Source of the DNA: Clostridiales bacterium | GTDB taxonomy: Bacteria > Bacillota > Clostridia > Oscillospirales > Oscillospiraceae | Assembly (NCBI GenBank): GCA_022764045.1 | Contig: JALERU010000010.1 | Coordinates: forward strand, 1 to 64,000 | DNA length: 64,000 nt | Direction: 5' to 3' | Notes under the pieces: generated by a model | Databases searched by the model: none | The model's input: only the letters and a program-made list of their open reading frames with translations | Told to the model about the DNA's origin: nothing | Made by a program: the position numbers and the translations under genes | In this document: positions 27,345-37,052 of the stretch, in pieces | Layout: every line of letters begins with the position of its first letter | Numbering within the stretch: the first letter of the stretch is position 1

Positions 27345-28031
27345 TCACGCCTTCGACGGCAGACCGGCCAGTCTGCGCTGGCACCAGGAAAACAGGCGGG
27401 CGAAGGCCGCCGGGAAGTCATATCCTCCTCCCTGGGCCAGGGCCATGGCCTGTTCCAAAACCAGCCGGTCCTCGGGGTCTTTTAGGGCGGTCAGCAGGGC
27501 CCTCTTTGTAGGGAGGAAGGTTCCGGTGTCCAGATAGTGCAGGTTTTGCAGCAGGAAAAACACCCCCTTGTAGGTTTGAGGGAGGGAGGCGACGTTGGTC
27601 TCCCGATCAGCATGGACGTAGCGGTGGCACAGCTCGTGGAAGAGATTGCCCAGGCTGAGCTTGACGTAGTTTTCCACGTCCACCCTCCCGTAGGCGGGCA
27701 GGAAGCCCTCCAGGGTCCCGTAGTAGTCTGTGGTGGTGTGGAGCAGGTGGCAGAGCTCCAGGGGGTTCCAGTGGGCCATCTCCTCCCGGCCGCAGAGAAA
27801 GCCGCAGGACTGCCGGAAGTTTCCCACCTCCAGCAGGATGCTCCGGTAGCGGTCCAGGTCAGAAAGGGTCAGGACGTCCAGGAGGACCATCACATCGATG
27901 TCGCTGGCCTCGGTGGCCTCCCCGCGGGCATAGCTTCCCTGGAGGCCCACATACAGCAGCCTCGCGCCGAAGGCGGCTTTCAGTTGGGTGGTCAAGGTTT
28001 TCAGGTATTGGTCGATTGCAATCATCATCAT
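27345..28031 (-). CDS. Nucleotidyltransferase-fold protein (MNT-type)
   Basis: LYVGLQGSYARGEATEASDIDVMVLL (GSxxxGxxxxxSDID motif); start among ATGATGATG after AAAGGAG. Confidence 0.85.
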   Translation of the reverse strand: MMMIAIDQYLKTLTTQLKAAFGARLLYVGLQGSYARGEATEASDIDVMVLLDVLTLSDLDRYRSILLEVGNFRQSCGFLCGREEMAHWNPLELCHLLHTTTDYYGTLEGFLPAYGRVDVENYVKLSLGNLFHELCHRYVHADRETNVASLPQTYKGVFFLLQNLHYLDTGTFLPTKRALLTALKDPEDRLVLEQAMALAQGGGYDFPAAFARLFSWCQRRLAGLPSKA

Positions 28032-28065
28032 GCTCCTTTTCTTGTCTCGTGTTTTGGATGGAATC

Positions 28066-28205
28066 ATACGAAAACTCGTTAAAAAACATTCGTTTTTTAT
28101 AGCGCGAAGCGCGTCGAGTTTTGTATGAGACGGGGCGGTGCGAAGCACCGCCAGCACGCGTAGCGTGCGTGTTTCAAAGGAAAGAATTTCATTTGAAATT
28201 AGGAT
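28066..28205 (-). repeat. Multi-hairpin repeat element, copy 3 (140 bp, inverted relative to copy 2)
   Basis: Reverse complement differs from 13086-13225 at about 5 of 140 positions by eye. Confidence 0.9.
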
Positions 28206-28211
28206 CAGGGG

Positions 28212-28252
28212 TAAAAAATTCCCCGGTGCAACAGAGAGTGTCGCACCGGGGA
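28212..28252 (-). terminator. Terminator of the rimP-ribF operon
   Basis: Minus strand TTCCCCGGTGC...GCACCGGGGAATTTTTT. Confidence 0.85.
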
Positions 28253-28262
28253 ATGTCGTTTT

Positions 28263-29168
28263 TTAGGGATGTTCTGCGAAATATTCTCGGGTCTGCTCCG
28301 CGTTGTGCATCACCTCCGCAGTCAGAGCCTCAAAGGAGGGGAATTTCCGCTCCTCCCGCAGGAACTTGTAAAACTCCATCTGGATTTTCTGGCCGTACAG
28401 GTCGCCCTCAAAGTCCAGGATGAAGCCCTCAATGGTCAGTTGGTTGCCGTCGTCCACTGTGGGGCGGGTACCCACGTTGGTGACCGCCTGATAGGTCTGG
28501 CCGTTTTCCAGGATGACCTTGGTAGCGTAAACCCCCTTGGCCGGGGCCATGACGTTCTCCTTGGGCCGGAGGTTGACGGTGGGGAAGCCCAGCACTGAGC
28601 CCAGCTTTTTTCCGTGGGCTACCCGGTCGCTGAGGGTGTAGGGATGGCCCAAAAATTCATTGGCCCGTTCCAGCTCCCCCTGGGCCACCAGGGTGCGGAT
28701 GTAGGTGGAGGAGACGGTGATGCCCTCCTGCTCCACCTTGGGGATGATGTCGCAGCCGATTCCCAGCTCCTTGCAGGTGTCCATCAGGCGCTGGGGGTTG
28801 CCCTCGCCCTTATAGCCGAAGTGGTAGTCGTGGCCGGCCACCAGGTGGACGGCCCCCAGGTCGCGGACCAGGGTTTCCTCTAAAAAGTCCCGCCAGGGCT
28901 GCTTCATCCGCTGGGGGGTAAAGGGTTCCACGATCACATCCTGGATGCCGTAATACTTCCGCATCAGGTCCGCCCGGTCCTCAGGGGAGGTGAGCAGGGG
29001 CACGGGACGGCCCAGGATCACCGTTTGCGGGTGGGGGTCGAAGGTGAAGGCGGAGGGGGTGGCGCCGATCTCCTTGGCCACCTGGGCGGTGCGGCGCATC
29101 AGGGCGGCGTGGCCGTTGTGCACACCGTCAAAAAAGCCCAGGGCGATGACTCGTTTCTTATTGTTCAA
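28263..29168 (-). CDS. ribF: Bifunctional riboflavin kinase/FAD synthetase
   Basis: ALGFFDGVHNGHAALM; TFDPHP; ISSTYIR-like VSSTYIRTL; GFPTVNLRP. Confidence 0.95.
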   Translation of the reverse strand: MNNKKRVIALGFFDGVHNGHAALMRRTAQVAKEIGATPSAFTFDPHPQTVILGRPVPLLTSPEDRADLMRKYYGIQDVIVEPFTPQRMKQPWRDFLEETLVRDLGAVHLVAGHDYHFGYKGEGNPQRLMDTCKELGIGCDIIPKVEQEGITVSSTYIRTLVAQGELERANEFLGHPYTLSDRVAHGKKLGSVLGFPTVNLRPKENVMAPAKGVYATKVILENGQTYQAVTNVGTRPTVDDGNQLTIEGFILDFEGDLYGQKIQMEFYKFLREERKFPSFEALTAEVMHNAEQTREYFAEHP

Positions 29169-29172
29169 AGCG

Positions 29173-30042
29173 TTACACCTCGAAAAAACTTTTTATGGTT
29201 GTCATACGGCCCTGTTCCTGTTTGGCCAGGGCGAGAAATTCCTTTTGGCGGCTGTAAACCCGGTAGATCCCGTCGGGGGCCTCCAGGGTCAGGGGGGTTC
29301 CGTTGCGAAGTTTCTTCTCCGCCCCGGCGGTTTTGAGCAGCAACATCGGGTGGCCGGAAAAATAGGCGTCCACCGGCAGCAGCAGGGAAGCGGGGTCCTG
29401 AGCGGCCTGGACCTGCTCCAGGGTTACCCCGTCGGCTAGGGTGAACCCGGCGGACTGGGTCCGGCGCAGGGAGAAGAGGGTCCCCCCGCAGCCCAGGGCC
29501 TGTCCAATGTCATGGCAGAGGGTGCGCACATAGGTCCCCTTGGAGCACAGCACCCGCAGGGTGTACTCCGAAGGGGAGACCTGGTCCAGCAGCTCCAGCT
29601 CATAAATGGTGATGGGCCGGGGCTGGCGCTCCACCTCCTCCCCCCGCCGGGCCAGCTCATAGAGCTTTTTCCCGTTCCGTTTGATGGCGGAGTACATGGG
29701 GGGGATCTGCTGGATGTCCCCCCGGAAGGGGGCCAGGGCGGCCTCCACCTGGGCCCGGGTCAGGTCCACGGGATGGGTAGACAGGGTGTTTCCCGTCACA
29801 TCCTGGGTGTCGGTGACCACACCCAGCCGCAGGCCGGCGATGTATTCTTTCTCCCGCTCTGCGGCAAACTCCACCGCCCGGGTGGCCCGCCCCACAAAGA
29901 CGGGCAGCACCCCCGTGGCCATGGGGTCCAGGGTCCCGGCGTGGCCGATGCGCTTTTCGTGCAAAATCCCCCGGAGCTTTGCCACCACGTCGTGGCTGGT
30001 CCAGCCGGCGGGCTTGTCGATGATGAGAATCCCGTTAGCCAT
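29173..30042 (-). CDS. truB: tRNA pseudouridine(55) synthase
   Basis: MANGILIIDKPAGWTSHDVVAKLR...RIGHAGTLDPMATGVLPV. Confidence 0.96.
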   Translation of the reverse strand: MANGILIIDKPAGWTSHDVVAKLRGILHEKRIGHAGTLDPMATGVLPVFVGRATRAVEFAAEREKEYIAGLRLGVVTDTQDVTGNTLSTHPVDLTRAQVEAALAPFRGDIQQIPPMYSAIKRNGKKLYELARRGEEVERQPRPITIYELELLDQVSPSEYTLRVLCSKGTYVRTLCHDIGQALGCGGTLFSLRRTQSAGFTLADGVTLEQVQAAQDPASLLLPVDAYFSGHPMLLLKTAGAEKKLRNGTPLTLEAPDGIYRVYSRQKEFLALAKQEQGRMTTIKSFFEV

Positions 30043-30985
30043 GCTGCACCCTCTCGATGGCCGCCAGCATGGCGGCCTTCGCCTGGGCGGGGGTGCCGCA
30101 GATGGTGCACCCGGCCGCCGCCGGATGGCCGCCGCCCCCGTGGAGAGAGCAGACGGCCGAGGCGTTGAGGGTGACCCCGTCGGTCCGCAGGGAGATTTTG
30201 CACTCATCGGGCCCCAGCTGCCGGATGGTGACGGCGTTGTCCACCCCCTCCAGCTGGCCGATGAAGGAGGAGATGTCCTCCAAATCCTCCTCAGTGGCCT
30301 GGAGGTCGCGGATGAGGTCCAGGGTCACATAGGCGAAGACCAGGGTGCCCTCCTGGGCCAAATCCATCTCCCGGATGAGACGGCTTTCCACCTGCATCCG
30401 CTTCAGGGATTTCACCCGGAAGTGCCGCTTGTTCACCCACTGGGCGTCAAAGCCCGTGGACATCAGGTCGGCGGCGATCCGGTGGGTGGCCGGGGTGGTG
30501 TTGGAGTAGACAAAGCACCCGGTGTCCGTGGCGATGGCCATGTAGAGCAGCAGGGCGATCTCCGCCGTGATGGTCACGTCCATCTCCCGGAAGACCCGGT
30601 AGAGAAGTTCCCCGCAGGCGGCGCAGGAAGGGTCCACATGGGACTGCTTGGCATAGCCCTCGTTTGAGCCGTGATGGTCGATGGCCAGGTCGATCCTGTC
30701 CCCATAGCCCTTGGCGCTGTCGGGGAGCATCCCCAGGGAAGCCACGTCCACGGCCACCACAGCCTGGGGGATAAAGTCCGCCGGAGCCAGCACCCCCGCG
30801 AAATAGGGGGTAAAGAGCCCGTGGGCGTCCTCGTTGGGGAGGACCCAGGCGGTTTTCCCCTTCTGCCGCAGGGCCAGGCACAGGGCACTGGCGCAGCCGA
30901 TGGTGTCGCCGTCGGGCCGCCGGTGGGTGAGGATCAGAATCTGATCCAGGGCCAGCAGCCGCTGGGCGGTCTGTTGGTCTGTCAT
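30035..30985 (-). CDS. nrnA: DHH-family bifunctional oligoribonuclease/PAP phosphatase
   Basis: ILTHRRPDGDTIGCASAL; DHHGSNEGY; GGGGHPAAAGCTI. Confidence 0.92.
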   Translation of the reverse strand: MTDQQTAQRLLALDQILILTHRRPDGDTIGCASALCLALRQKGKTAWVLPNEDAHGLFTPYFAGVLAPADFIPQAVVAVDVASLGMLPDSAKGYGDRIDLAIDHHGSNEGYAKQSHVDPSCAACGELLYRVFREMDVTITAEIALLLYMAIATDTGCFVYSNTTPATHRIAADLMSTGFDAQWVNKRHFRVKSLKRMQVESRLIREMDLAQEGTLVFAYVTLDLIRDLQATEEDLEDISSFIGQLEGVDNAVTIRQLGPDECKISLRTDGVTLNASAVCSLHGGGGHPAAAGCTICGTPAQAKAAMLAAIERVQHG

Positions 30986-31341
30986 TGGGCGCCTCCCGTT
31001 TCTTTCTTTTCGATGTCGCTGAGTAGTTTCAAAATGTGGGTGCCCTTGTCGATGGAGGTGTCCTCCTGGAACAAGAGCTCCGGCGTATACCGCAGGGAGA
31101 GGGCCCGGCCCAGCTCCCGCCGGAGGTAGCCCCCGGCGGACTTCAGCCCCCGGATGACCTCCTTCCCATCGCCCTTGTCCAGTACGCTCACAAAGACCTT
31201 GGCATACCGCAGGTCGGCGGTGGTGTCCACATGGGTGATGGAGACCAGCCCATGGACCCGGGGGTCCTTCACCGTCCGCAGCAAAGCGGCCAGTTCCCGC
31301 TGAATCTCCTCATTGATCCGTCCAATTCGATTCGAGGCCAT
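30982..31341 (-). CDS. rbfA: Ribosome-binding factor A
   Basis: MASNRIGRINEEIQRELAALLRTVKDPRVHGLVSITHVDTTADLRYAKVFVSVL. Confidence 0.95.
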   Translation of the reverse strand: MASNRIGRINEEIQRELAALLRTVKDPRVHGLVSITHVDTTADLRYAKVFVSVLDKGDGKEVIRGLKSAGGYLRRELGRALSLRYTPELLFQEDTSIDKGTHILKLLSDIEKKETGGAQ

Positions 31342-31402
31342 TCCGCCCCTCCTTTCACATAACGTCAGTTGATCCCCCACGAAGCCACAAAGCCTCGCAG
31401 AG

Positions 31403-31561
31403 TTTCGCCCTCCGCAGAGGGCGGAATCAAATCCAATCATTTTTTCGCCGGCTCCGCCGGTGAAAAAATTCCTCTCGGCAGGGGAGTGCCCAGCTCCGCT
31501 GGGCGCGGTTCCTGCCGCAATCCCCTAAAATTGAGAGCCCAGCGCAGCGGGTCTCAATTTT
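31403..31561. repeat. Four-hairpin array in the infB-rbfA intergenic region
   Basis: Stems 31403-31412/31417-31426; 31439-31452/31456-31469; nested 31476-31482/31511-31517 with 31488-31494/31498-31504; 31527-31540/31549-31561. Confidence 0.8.
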
Positions 31562-31587
31562 CTAAAGCCGAGCGGGTTCAGAATTTC

Positions 31588-34023
31588 TTACACTTCGATT
31601 TGCTCCATCACAAAGGCCTCGATGATATCGCCGACCTTAATGTCGCTGTACTTCTCAATGCCGATGCCGCACTCGTAGCCCTGGGCCACTTCCTTCACCG
31701 CGTCCTTAAACCGCTGGAGGGAAGCAATGGTGCCCTCGTGGATCACGATGCCATCCCGCACCAGGCGGACCTGGGCGTTTCTCTGGACCTTGCCGTCGGT
31801 GACATAGCAGCCGGCGATGATGCCCGCGCCGGTGATCTTGTAGACCTCCCGGACCTCCACGGTGCCCAGGGCGACCTCCTTGAACTTGGGGGCCAGCATG
31901 CCCTTCATGGCCGCTTCCATCTCGCCAATGCAGTCGTAGATGACCCGGTACATTCTCATGTCCACCTTCATGCGCACGGCGGACTCCTTGGCGTTGGCGT
32001 CGGGGCGGACGTTAAAGCCCACGATGATGGCGTTGGAGGTGGAGGCAAGCATGACGTCGGACTCGTTGATGGCGCCCACGGCGCAGTGGATGACCCGCAC
32101 CCGGACCTCCTCGTTGGTGAGCTTTTCCAGGGAGGCCTTCACGGCCTCGGCGGAGCCCTGCACGTCGGCCTTGACGATGATGTTCAGGTCCTTCAGCTCG
32201 CCCTGCTGGATCTGGGAGAAGAGGTCGTCCAGGGTGACCTTTTGGCTGGCGGCCCCGGCGGCCATTTTGTTCTCGTGCTTGCGCTGCTCCACCAGCTCCC
32301 GGGCCATGCGCTCGTCGTCCACGGCGTGGAAGTCGTCGCCGGCACCGGGGACCTCGCCCATGCCGGTGATCTCCACGGGGACAGAGGGGCCGGCCTGGGT
32401 GATCTTCCGGCCCTTGGCGTCGGTCATGGCGCGGACACGGCCCACAGCGGTGCCGGCGATGATCACGTCCCCCTGATGGAGGGTGCCCTTCTGCACCAGC
32501 AGGGTGGCGATGGGGCCGCGGCCCTTGTCCAGGCGGGCCTCGATGACGGCGCCGTGGGCGGAGCGGTTGGGGTTGGCCTTCAGCTCCCGCATTTCAGCGG
32601 TGAGGACCACCATTTCCAGCAGGTTGTCGATGCCCATGCCGGTTTTGGCGGAGATGGGGCAGCAGATGGTGTCGCCGCCCCACTCCTCGGTGACCAGGCC
32701 GTACTCGGTGAGCTGCTGCTTCACCCGGTCGGGGTTGGCTTCGGGTTTATCCATCTTGTTGATGGCAACGATCACGGGGATCTCCGCGGCCTTGGCGTGG
32801 TTGATGGACTCCACGGTCTGGGGCATGATGCCGTCGTCGGCGGCCACCACCAGGATGGCGATGTCGGTGATCATGGCGCCCCGGGCGCGCATGGCGGTGA
32901 AGGCCTCGTGGCCGGGGGTGTCCAGGAAGGTGATGGGGGAGCCGTTCACGTCCACCTGGTAGGCGCCAATGTGCTGGGTGATGCCGCCGGCCTCGCCCTC
33001 GGCCACCTGGGAGTTTCGGATGTAGTCCAGCAGGGAGGTCTTGCCGTGGTCCACGTGGCCCATGACCACCACCACGGGGGCCCGGGGGACCAGATCCTCT
33101 TCCTTGTCCTCGGCGGTGTCGATGAGCTTTTCCTCAATGGTGACGATGACTTCCTTCTCCACCTTGCAGCCCAGCTCCATGGCCACCAGGGCGGCGGTGT
33201 CATAGTCGATGATCTCCGACAGGGAGGCCATGACGCCCAGCTTCATGAGCTGTTTGACCACCTCGGCCCCGGTCTTCTTCATCCGGGAGGCCAGCTCGCC
33301 CACCCCGATCTCGTCGGGAATCTTCACGGTGAGGGGGGTCTTCTTGGCGATCTCAAGTTGGAGCCGGCGCATCTTCTCCTGCTCCTCCTGGCGGCGCTTG
33401 TTGCCGAAGCCCGCGCCCTTGCGCTGGTTGCCCCGGCTCTGGATCTTCTGCTTGCCGCTCTGCATCTTGCTGGCGCGCTCGGGGGCCAGGGTCTCCAGGT
33501 GCTCGTCATACCGGGCCAGGTTTACGTTGCCCGCCTTCCGGGTGTCCACCAGCTTCTTCTCGGGGACCCGGGTGGTGGGGCGGTTCACAGGCTGCTGGGC
33601 CGGCTGGCCCTGCTGGTTCTGGCGGGGGGCTCTGTCCCCGCGGTCGTTGTTCCGGGGACCGTCATTGCGGTTGGGGCGGTCGCCGCCCTTGCCCCGCTGG
33701 CTGTCGCCCCGCTTCTGGCCCTGGTTCCGGCCGCCATCCCGGTCACGCCGGTCGTTTCGGTCGTTCCGGTTTTCCCGGGGGCGATCCCCCTTGGGGCTGC
33801 CGGCTGCCTTGGGGGCAGCGGCGTTGGCAAAGACCGACTGCAGGTCAGCCACCTGGTTGTGCTGGGTCAGGTATTCAAAGATGATGGACAGCTCCTTGTC
33901 GTCCAGCACCTGCATGTGGTTCTTGGGCGTGGTAGCGTATGTGGTGAGGATTTGGGTGATCTCCTTGGTCTGCTTCCCAAAATCCTTGGCTACCTCGTGC
34001 ACACGATATTTTTCAAAACTCAA
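31588..34023 (-). CDS. infB: Translation initiation factor IF-2
   Basis: [35 protein letters not shown]; Arg/Asn/Asp-rich N-terminal linker. Confidence 0.97.
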   Translation of the reverse strand: MSFEKYRVHEVAKDFGKQTKEITQILTTYATTPKNHMQVLDDKELSIIFEYLTQHNQVADLQSVFANAAAPKAAGSPKGDRPRENRNDRNDRRDRDGGRNQGQKRGDSQRGKGGDRPNRNDGPRNNDRGDRAPRQNQQGQPAQQPVNRPTTRVPEKKLVDTRKAGNVNLARYDEHLETLAPERASKMQSGKQKIQSRGNQRKGAGFGNKRRQEEQEKMRRLQLEIAKKTPLTVKIPDEIGVGELASRMKKTGAEVVKQLMKLGVMASLSEIIDYDTAALVAMELGCKVEKEVIVTIEEKLIDTAEDKEEDLVPRAPVVVVMGHVDHGKTSLLDYIRNSQVAEGEAGGITQHIGAYQVDVNGSPITFLDTPGHEAFTAMRARGAMITDIAILVVAADDGIMPQTVESINHAKAAEIPVIVAINKMDKPEANPDRVKQQLTEYGLVTEEWGGDTICCPISAKTGMGIDNLLEMVVLTAEMRELKANPNRSAHGAVIEARLDKGRGPIATLLVQKGTLHQGDVIIAGTAVGRVRAMTDAKGRKITQAGPSVPVEITGMGEVPGAGDDFHAVDDERMARELVEQRKHENKMAAGAASQKVTLDDLFSQIQQGELKDLNIIVKADVQGSAEAVKASLEKLTNEEVRVRVIHCAVGAINESDVMLASTSNAIIVGFNVRPDANAKESAVRMKVDMRMYRVIYDCIGEMEAAMKGMLAPKFKEVALGTVEVREVYKITGAGIIAGCYVTDGKVQRNAQVRLVRDGIVIHEGTIASLQRFKDAVKEVAQGYECGIGIEKYSDIKVGDIIEAFVMEQIEV

Positions 34024-34164
34024 ATAAAGCCACCTCCGTCATGGCTGCGGGGAGTTGCCCCTGGGCCATGTGTTTGCTCTTTTCTCTCCGCCCCGGCCAG
34101 GCCGGCGCGGCTGCTGACATCATTGCCGATGGAAAGGGGAGGCCCGGGAAAGGGGCTCCGGCTT

Positions 34165-34581
34165 TCATCGCTTTTTCCCTTTGTTTTTGTTGGGAGAATG
34201 TTTTTCGTCCCGGCGCTTTTTGGCCCGGGCGGCCTTTTGGGAGAGGGTCTCCCAGGCCTGGCCATAGGCCTCCGGGTCGGCCTGGGCCAGCTTTTCCGCC
34301 ACCGCCGCGGCAAAGCCCACGTCGGTGATGGCCAGCATGGCGCAGGAGGACCGGCCCACGCCGCTGCCCAGCTCCGCCTTGGTCAGGGGGAGTTTCAGCG
34401 AAATGGTGTTTCCGGCTTGGCAGAAATGAAGGGCCCGGCGGATGGTGTTGTCCGCCGCGTCGCTGGCCAGCAGCAGCAGGTACCCCTTGTGGGCTCTGCA
34501 GGCTGTCCCGACGGGCTCTTCCCCCACGGCAAGCCGCCCCGCTCTGAGCGCAAGACCCAGAAGGGAGGAAATGTTATCCAT
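34165..34581 (-). CDS. L7Ae-like ribosomal protein family (YlxQ)
   Basis: LLGLALRAGRLAVGEEP...ASDAADNT; position in nusA-infB operon. Confidence 0.85.
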   Translation of the reverse strand: MDNISSLLGLALRAGRLAVGEEPVGTACRAHKGYLLLLASDAADNTIRRALHFCQAGNTISLKLPLTKAELGSGVGRSSCAMLAITDVGFAAAVAEKLAQADPEAYGQAWETLSQKAARAKKRRDEKHSPNKNKGKKR

Positions 34582-34849
34582 CCAGTCCACCTCCCTCCAT
34601 TTGCGCCTCCAGGGCCTCGTAAACGGGGTCGGGGATGGGTAGGGCAAAGGCCCGCTCCAAAGCCCGGGATTTCCGCGCCCGTTTCAGGCAGTCTGGGTTG
34701 GGGCAAAGGTAGGCCCCGCGCCCGGGCTTTTTCCCGTGGAAGTCCAGGCTGATCTCGCCGTCCGGCGAACGGACCACCCGGATGAGCTCCCGCTTGGGTT
34801 TCATGTCCCGGCAGCCAAGGCATTGGCGCAGGGGGATTTTTTTTGGCAC
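34574..34849 (-). CDS. rnpM: RNase P modulator RnpM (YlxR)
   Basis: RQCLGCRDMKPKRELIRVVRSPDGEISLDFHGKKPGRGAYLCPNPDCLKRARK. Confidence 0.93.
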   Translation of the reverse strand: MPKKIPLRQCLGCRDMKPKRELIRVVRSPDGEISLDFHGKKPGRGAYLCPNPDCLKRARKSRALERAFALPIPDPVYEALEAQMEGGGLDG

Positions 34850-34878
34850 GGTGCCACCTCCTTTGGTTCTATGGACAA

Positions 34879-36177
34879 TCAGCTTTCGCTGGTGGTCTCG
34901 GGTTCTTCTTCGGTCTCAGCCGGGGCCTCTTCCAGGGTTTCCCCATGGTCGGTGGGGGTCTCCGCCTCTTCGGGCAGGGCCTCGTCCAGGTCGTCCAGGG
35001 CGTCCTCAGCGGCAGCCAGGGCTTCCTCCGCCTCCTGGGCGGCCCGCTCTGCCTCGGCGGCGGCGTCCTCTTCCTCCCATTCGTGGGCGGCGGACTCGGA
35101 CTTGATGTCGATCTTATAGCCGGTGAGCTTGGCGGCCAGCCGGGCGTTCTGCCCTTCCTTGCCGATGGCCAGGGAGAGCTGGTCGTCGGGGACCACCACC
35201 CGGCAGCTCTTGGCGCCGTCCAGGGGAAGCACCGAGATCACGTCGGCGGGGGAGAGGGAGGCAGCCACATATTCGGCGGGGTCGTCGCTGTACTTGATGA
35301 TGTCGATCTTTTCGCTGCCCAGCTCGGCCACCACATTGTTCACCCGGGAACCCTTGGGGCCCACGCAGGCGCCGATGGGGTCCACGTTTTCATCGGAGGA
35401 CCAAACGGCCAGCTTGGAGCGGCTGCCGGCCTCCCGGGCAATGGAGCGGATTTCCACGGTGCCGTCGTAGATTTCAGGGACCTCCAGCTCGAACAGGCGC
35501 TTGACCAGGCCGGGGTGGGTGCGGGAGATGAGGACCTGGGGCCCCCGGCTGGACCGGCGGACCTCCACCACATAGACCTTCAGCCGGTCGCCCTCCCGGA
35601 TGACCTCGCCCCGGACCTGCTCGGCGGGGGAGAGGTAGGCGTCGGTGGACTCGCCGTTGCTGGAAATCCGCAGGGAGACGGCCCCGTTGCGGGGGTCCAC
35701 CCGGGTGACGGTGCCCACCAGCATCTCATGCTCCTTGGAGCTGAACATGTCGTAGATCATACTGTGCTCGGCCTCCCGCATGCCCTGGATGATCACCTGG
35801 CGGGCGGTCTGGGCGGCAATACGGCCGAAGTTCCGGGGCTTGATCTCGATGCGGACCACGTCGCCGGTCTGGGCGGAGGGGAGGGACCGCTGGGCCTCGG
35901 CCAGGGCGATCTCGGTGTAGGGGTTGGTGACCTCCTCCACGATCTCCTTTTTCACAAACATGCGGACGGTTTCGGTGATCTCGTTGGCCTCCACGAAGAC
36001 GTTGTCGGTGATGCCTTCGTGATCCCGCTTATAGGCAGAGATCAGGGCCTGGGTGATCTTTTCCAGCATGTAGTTTTTGGGGATGCCCTTTTCTTTTTCA
36101 ATGAGGGCGATGGCGGCAAAAAATTCCTTGCCGTCCAGCTCGTTGCTCTTTGCGGTTTTCGATGTTTTCTTAGCCAT
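34879..36177 (-). CDS. nusA: Transcription termination/antitermination factor NusA with acidic Glu/Ala-rich C-terminal extension
   Basis: Start MAKKTSKTAKSNELDGKEFFAAIALIEKEKGIPKNYMLEKI; S1 and KH (SIAREAGSRSKLAVWSSDENVDPIGACVGPKGSRV). Confidence 0.95.
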   Translation of the reverse strand: MAKKTSKTAKSNELDGKEFFAAIALIEKEKGIPKNYMLEKITQALISAYKRDHEGITDNVFVEANEITETVRMFVKKEIVEEVTNPYTEIALAEAQRSLPSAQTGDVVRIEIKPRNFGRIAAQTARQVIIQGMREAEHSMIYDMFSSKEHEMLVGTVTRVDPRNGAVSLRISSNGESTDAYLSPAEQVRGEVIREGDRLKVYVVEVRRSSRGPQVLISRTHPGLVKRLFELEVPEIYDGTVEIRSIAREAGSRSKLAVWSSDENVDPIGACVGPKGSRVNNVVAELGSEKIDIIKYSDDPAEYVAASLSPADVISVLPLDGAKSCRVVVPDDQLSLAIGKEGQNARLAAKLTGYKIDIKSESAAHEWEEEDAAAEAERAAQEAEEALAAAEDALDDLDEALPEEAETPTDHGETLEEAPAETEEEPETTSES

Positions 36178-36202
36178 GACCGATATTCTCCTCGATAGAA
36201 AG

Positions 36203-36658
36203 TTAAAAGTCCACGTGCAAACGGACGAAAGCAATTGCTTGTTTGGGGAAGGTGGTGGGGGTCCCATCCAACTCCAGAGTCAGGTCTCCGTTGTCATATC
36301 CGGCCAGGATGCCGGTGCAGGTCTTTTGGCCGTTCACCGCCTGGTAGAACTTCACGTCCACCGGGGCGCCCAGGAAGGCCTGGAAGTGCTCGGGCTTTTT
36401 CAGGGCCCGGTCGGCCCCGGCGGAAGAGACCTCAAAGGTATAGGGCTCCTGGATGGGGTCGGCTTCGTCCAGCAGGTCGGACAGGACGCGGCTGACGGCC
36501 TCACAGTCGTCGCTGGAGACGCCGGTCTCCTTGTCGATATACACCCGCAGATACCAACTGCCGGCCTCCTTCACATACTCCACATCCCACAGGGAGCAGC
36601 CGTGTTCCTCTGCCACCGGGCGGGCCAACTGGGCAGTTAAGTCAGTGATCTTGGACAT
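36203..36658 (-). CDS. rimP: Ribosome maturation factor RimP
   Basis: GCSLWDVEYVKEAGSWYLRVYIDKETGVSSDDCEAVSRVLSDLLDEADPI. Confidence 0.93.
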   Translation of the reverse strand: MSKITDLTAQLARPVAEEHGCSLWDVEYVKEAGSWYLRVYIDKETGVSSDDCEAVSRVLSDLLDEADPIQEPYTFEVSSAGADRALKKPEHFQAFLGAPVDVKFYQAVNGQKTCTGILAGYDNGDLTLELDGTPTTFPKQAIAFVRLHVDF

Positions 36659-37052
36659 AGTAACCTCCATCCCCCCGGCCCATCCCACAGAGGAGGGAAC
36701 CGGGTCCAATTCATAAAAGAAAGAGCGGGGCAAGCCCCACTCTACCTAAAACTTACATCTTAAATACGCCATTATTATAGCACACTCCCCCTCCGGTTGC
36801 AAGGGGTTTCCGGCAATTCCCTGGAAAAAACCGGAGAGAGGCGCTTTGAGGGGTGATAACTGATTACTTTATATATCATATTTGAGCTGGCCCCCTTCGA
36901 TTCCTTTGGCCAGAAGCTGCGAAAATGTGAAGGAATTATGAATAATAGAAAAAATAGCGACAAAGACTTGCTCAGAAACAAGAAATTATGTATACTATAT
37001 TCAATTACACGCTTTTTTATCCTCAAATCCATTGCAAAAGGAGGCCAGGACC

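Noticed and set aside
31369-34752. 1127 aa plus-strand ORF opposite infB, ylxQ and rnpM
   Set aside because: Runs antisense through several conserved genes and the hairpin array; composition is that of a reverse-complement frame
34843-36198. 451 aa plus-strand ORF opposite nusA
   Set aside because: Antisense artefact opposite a conserved gene
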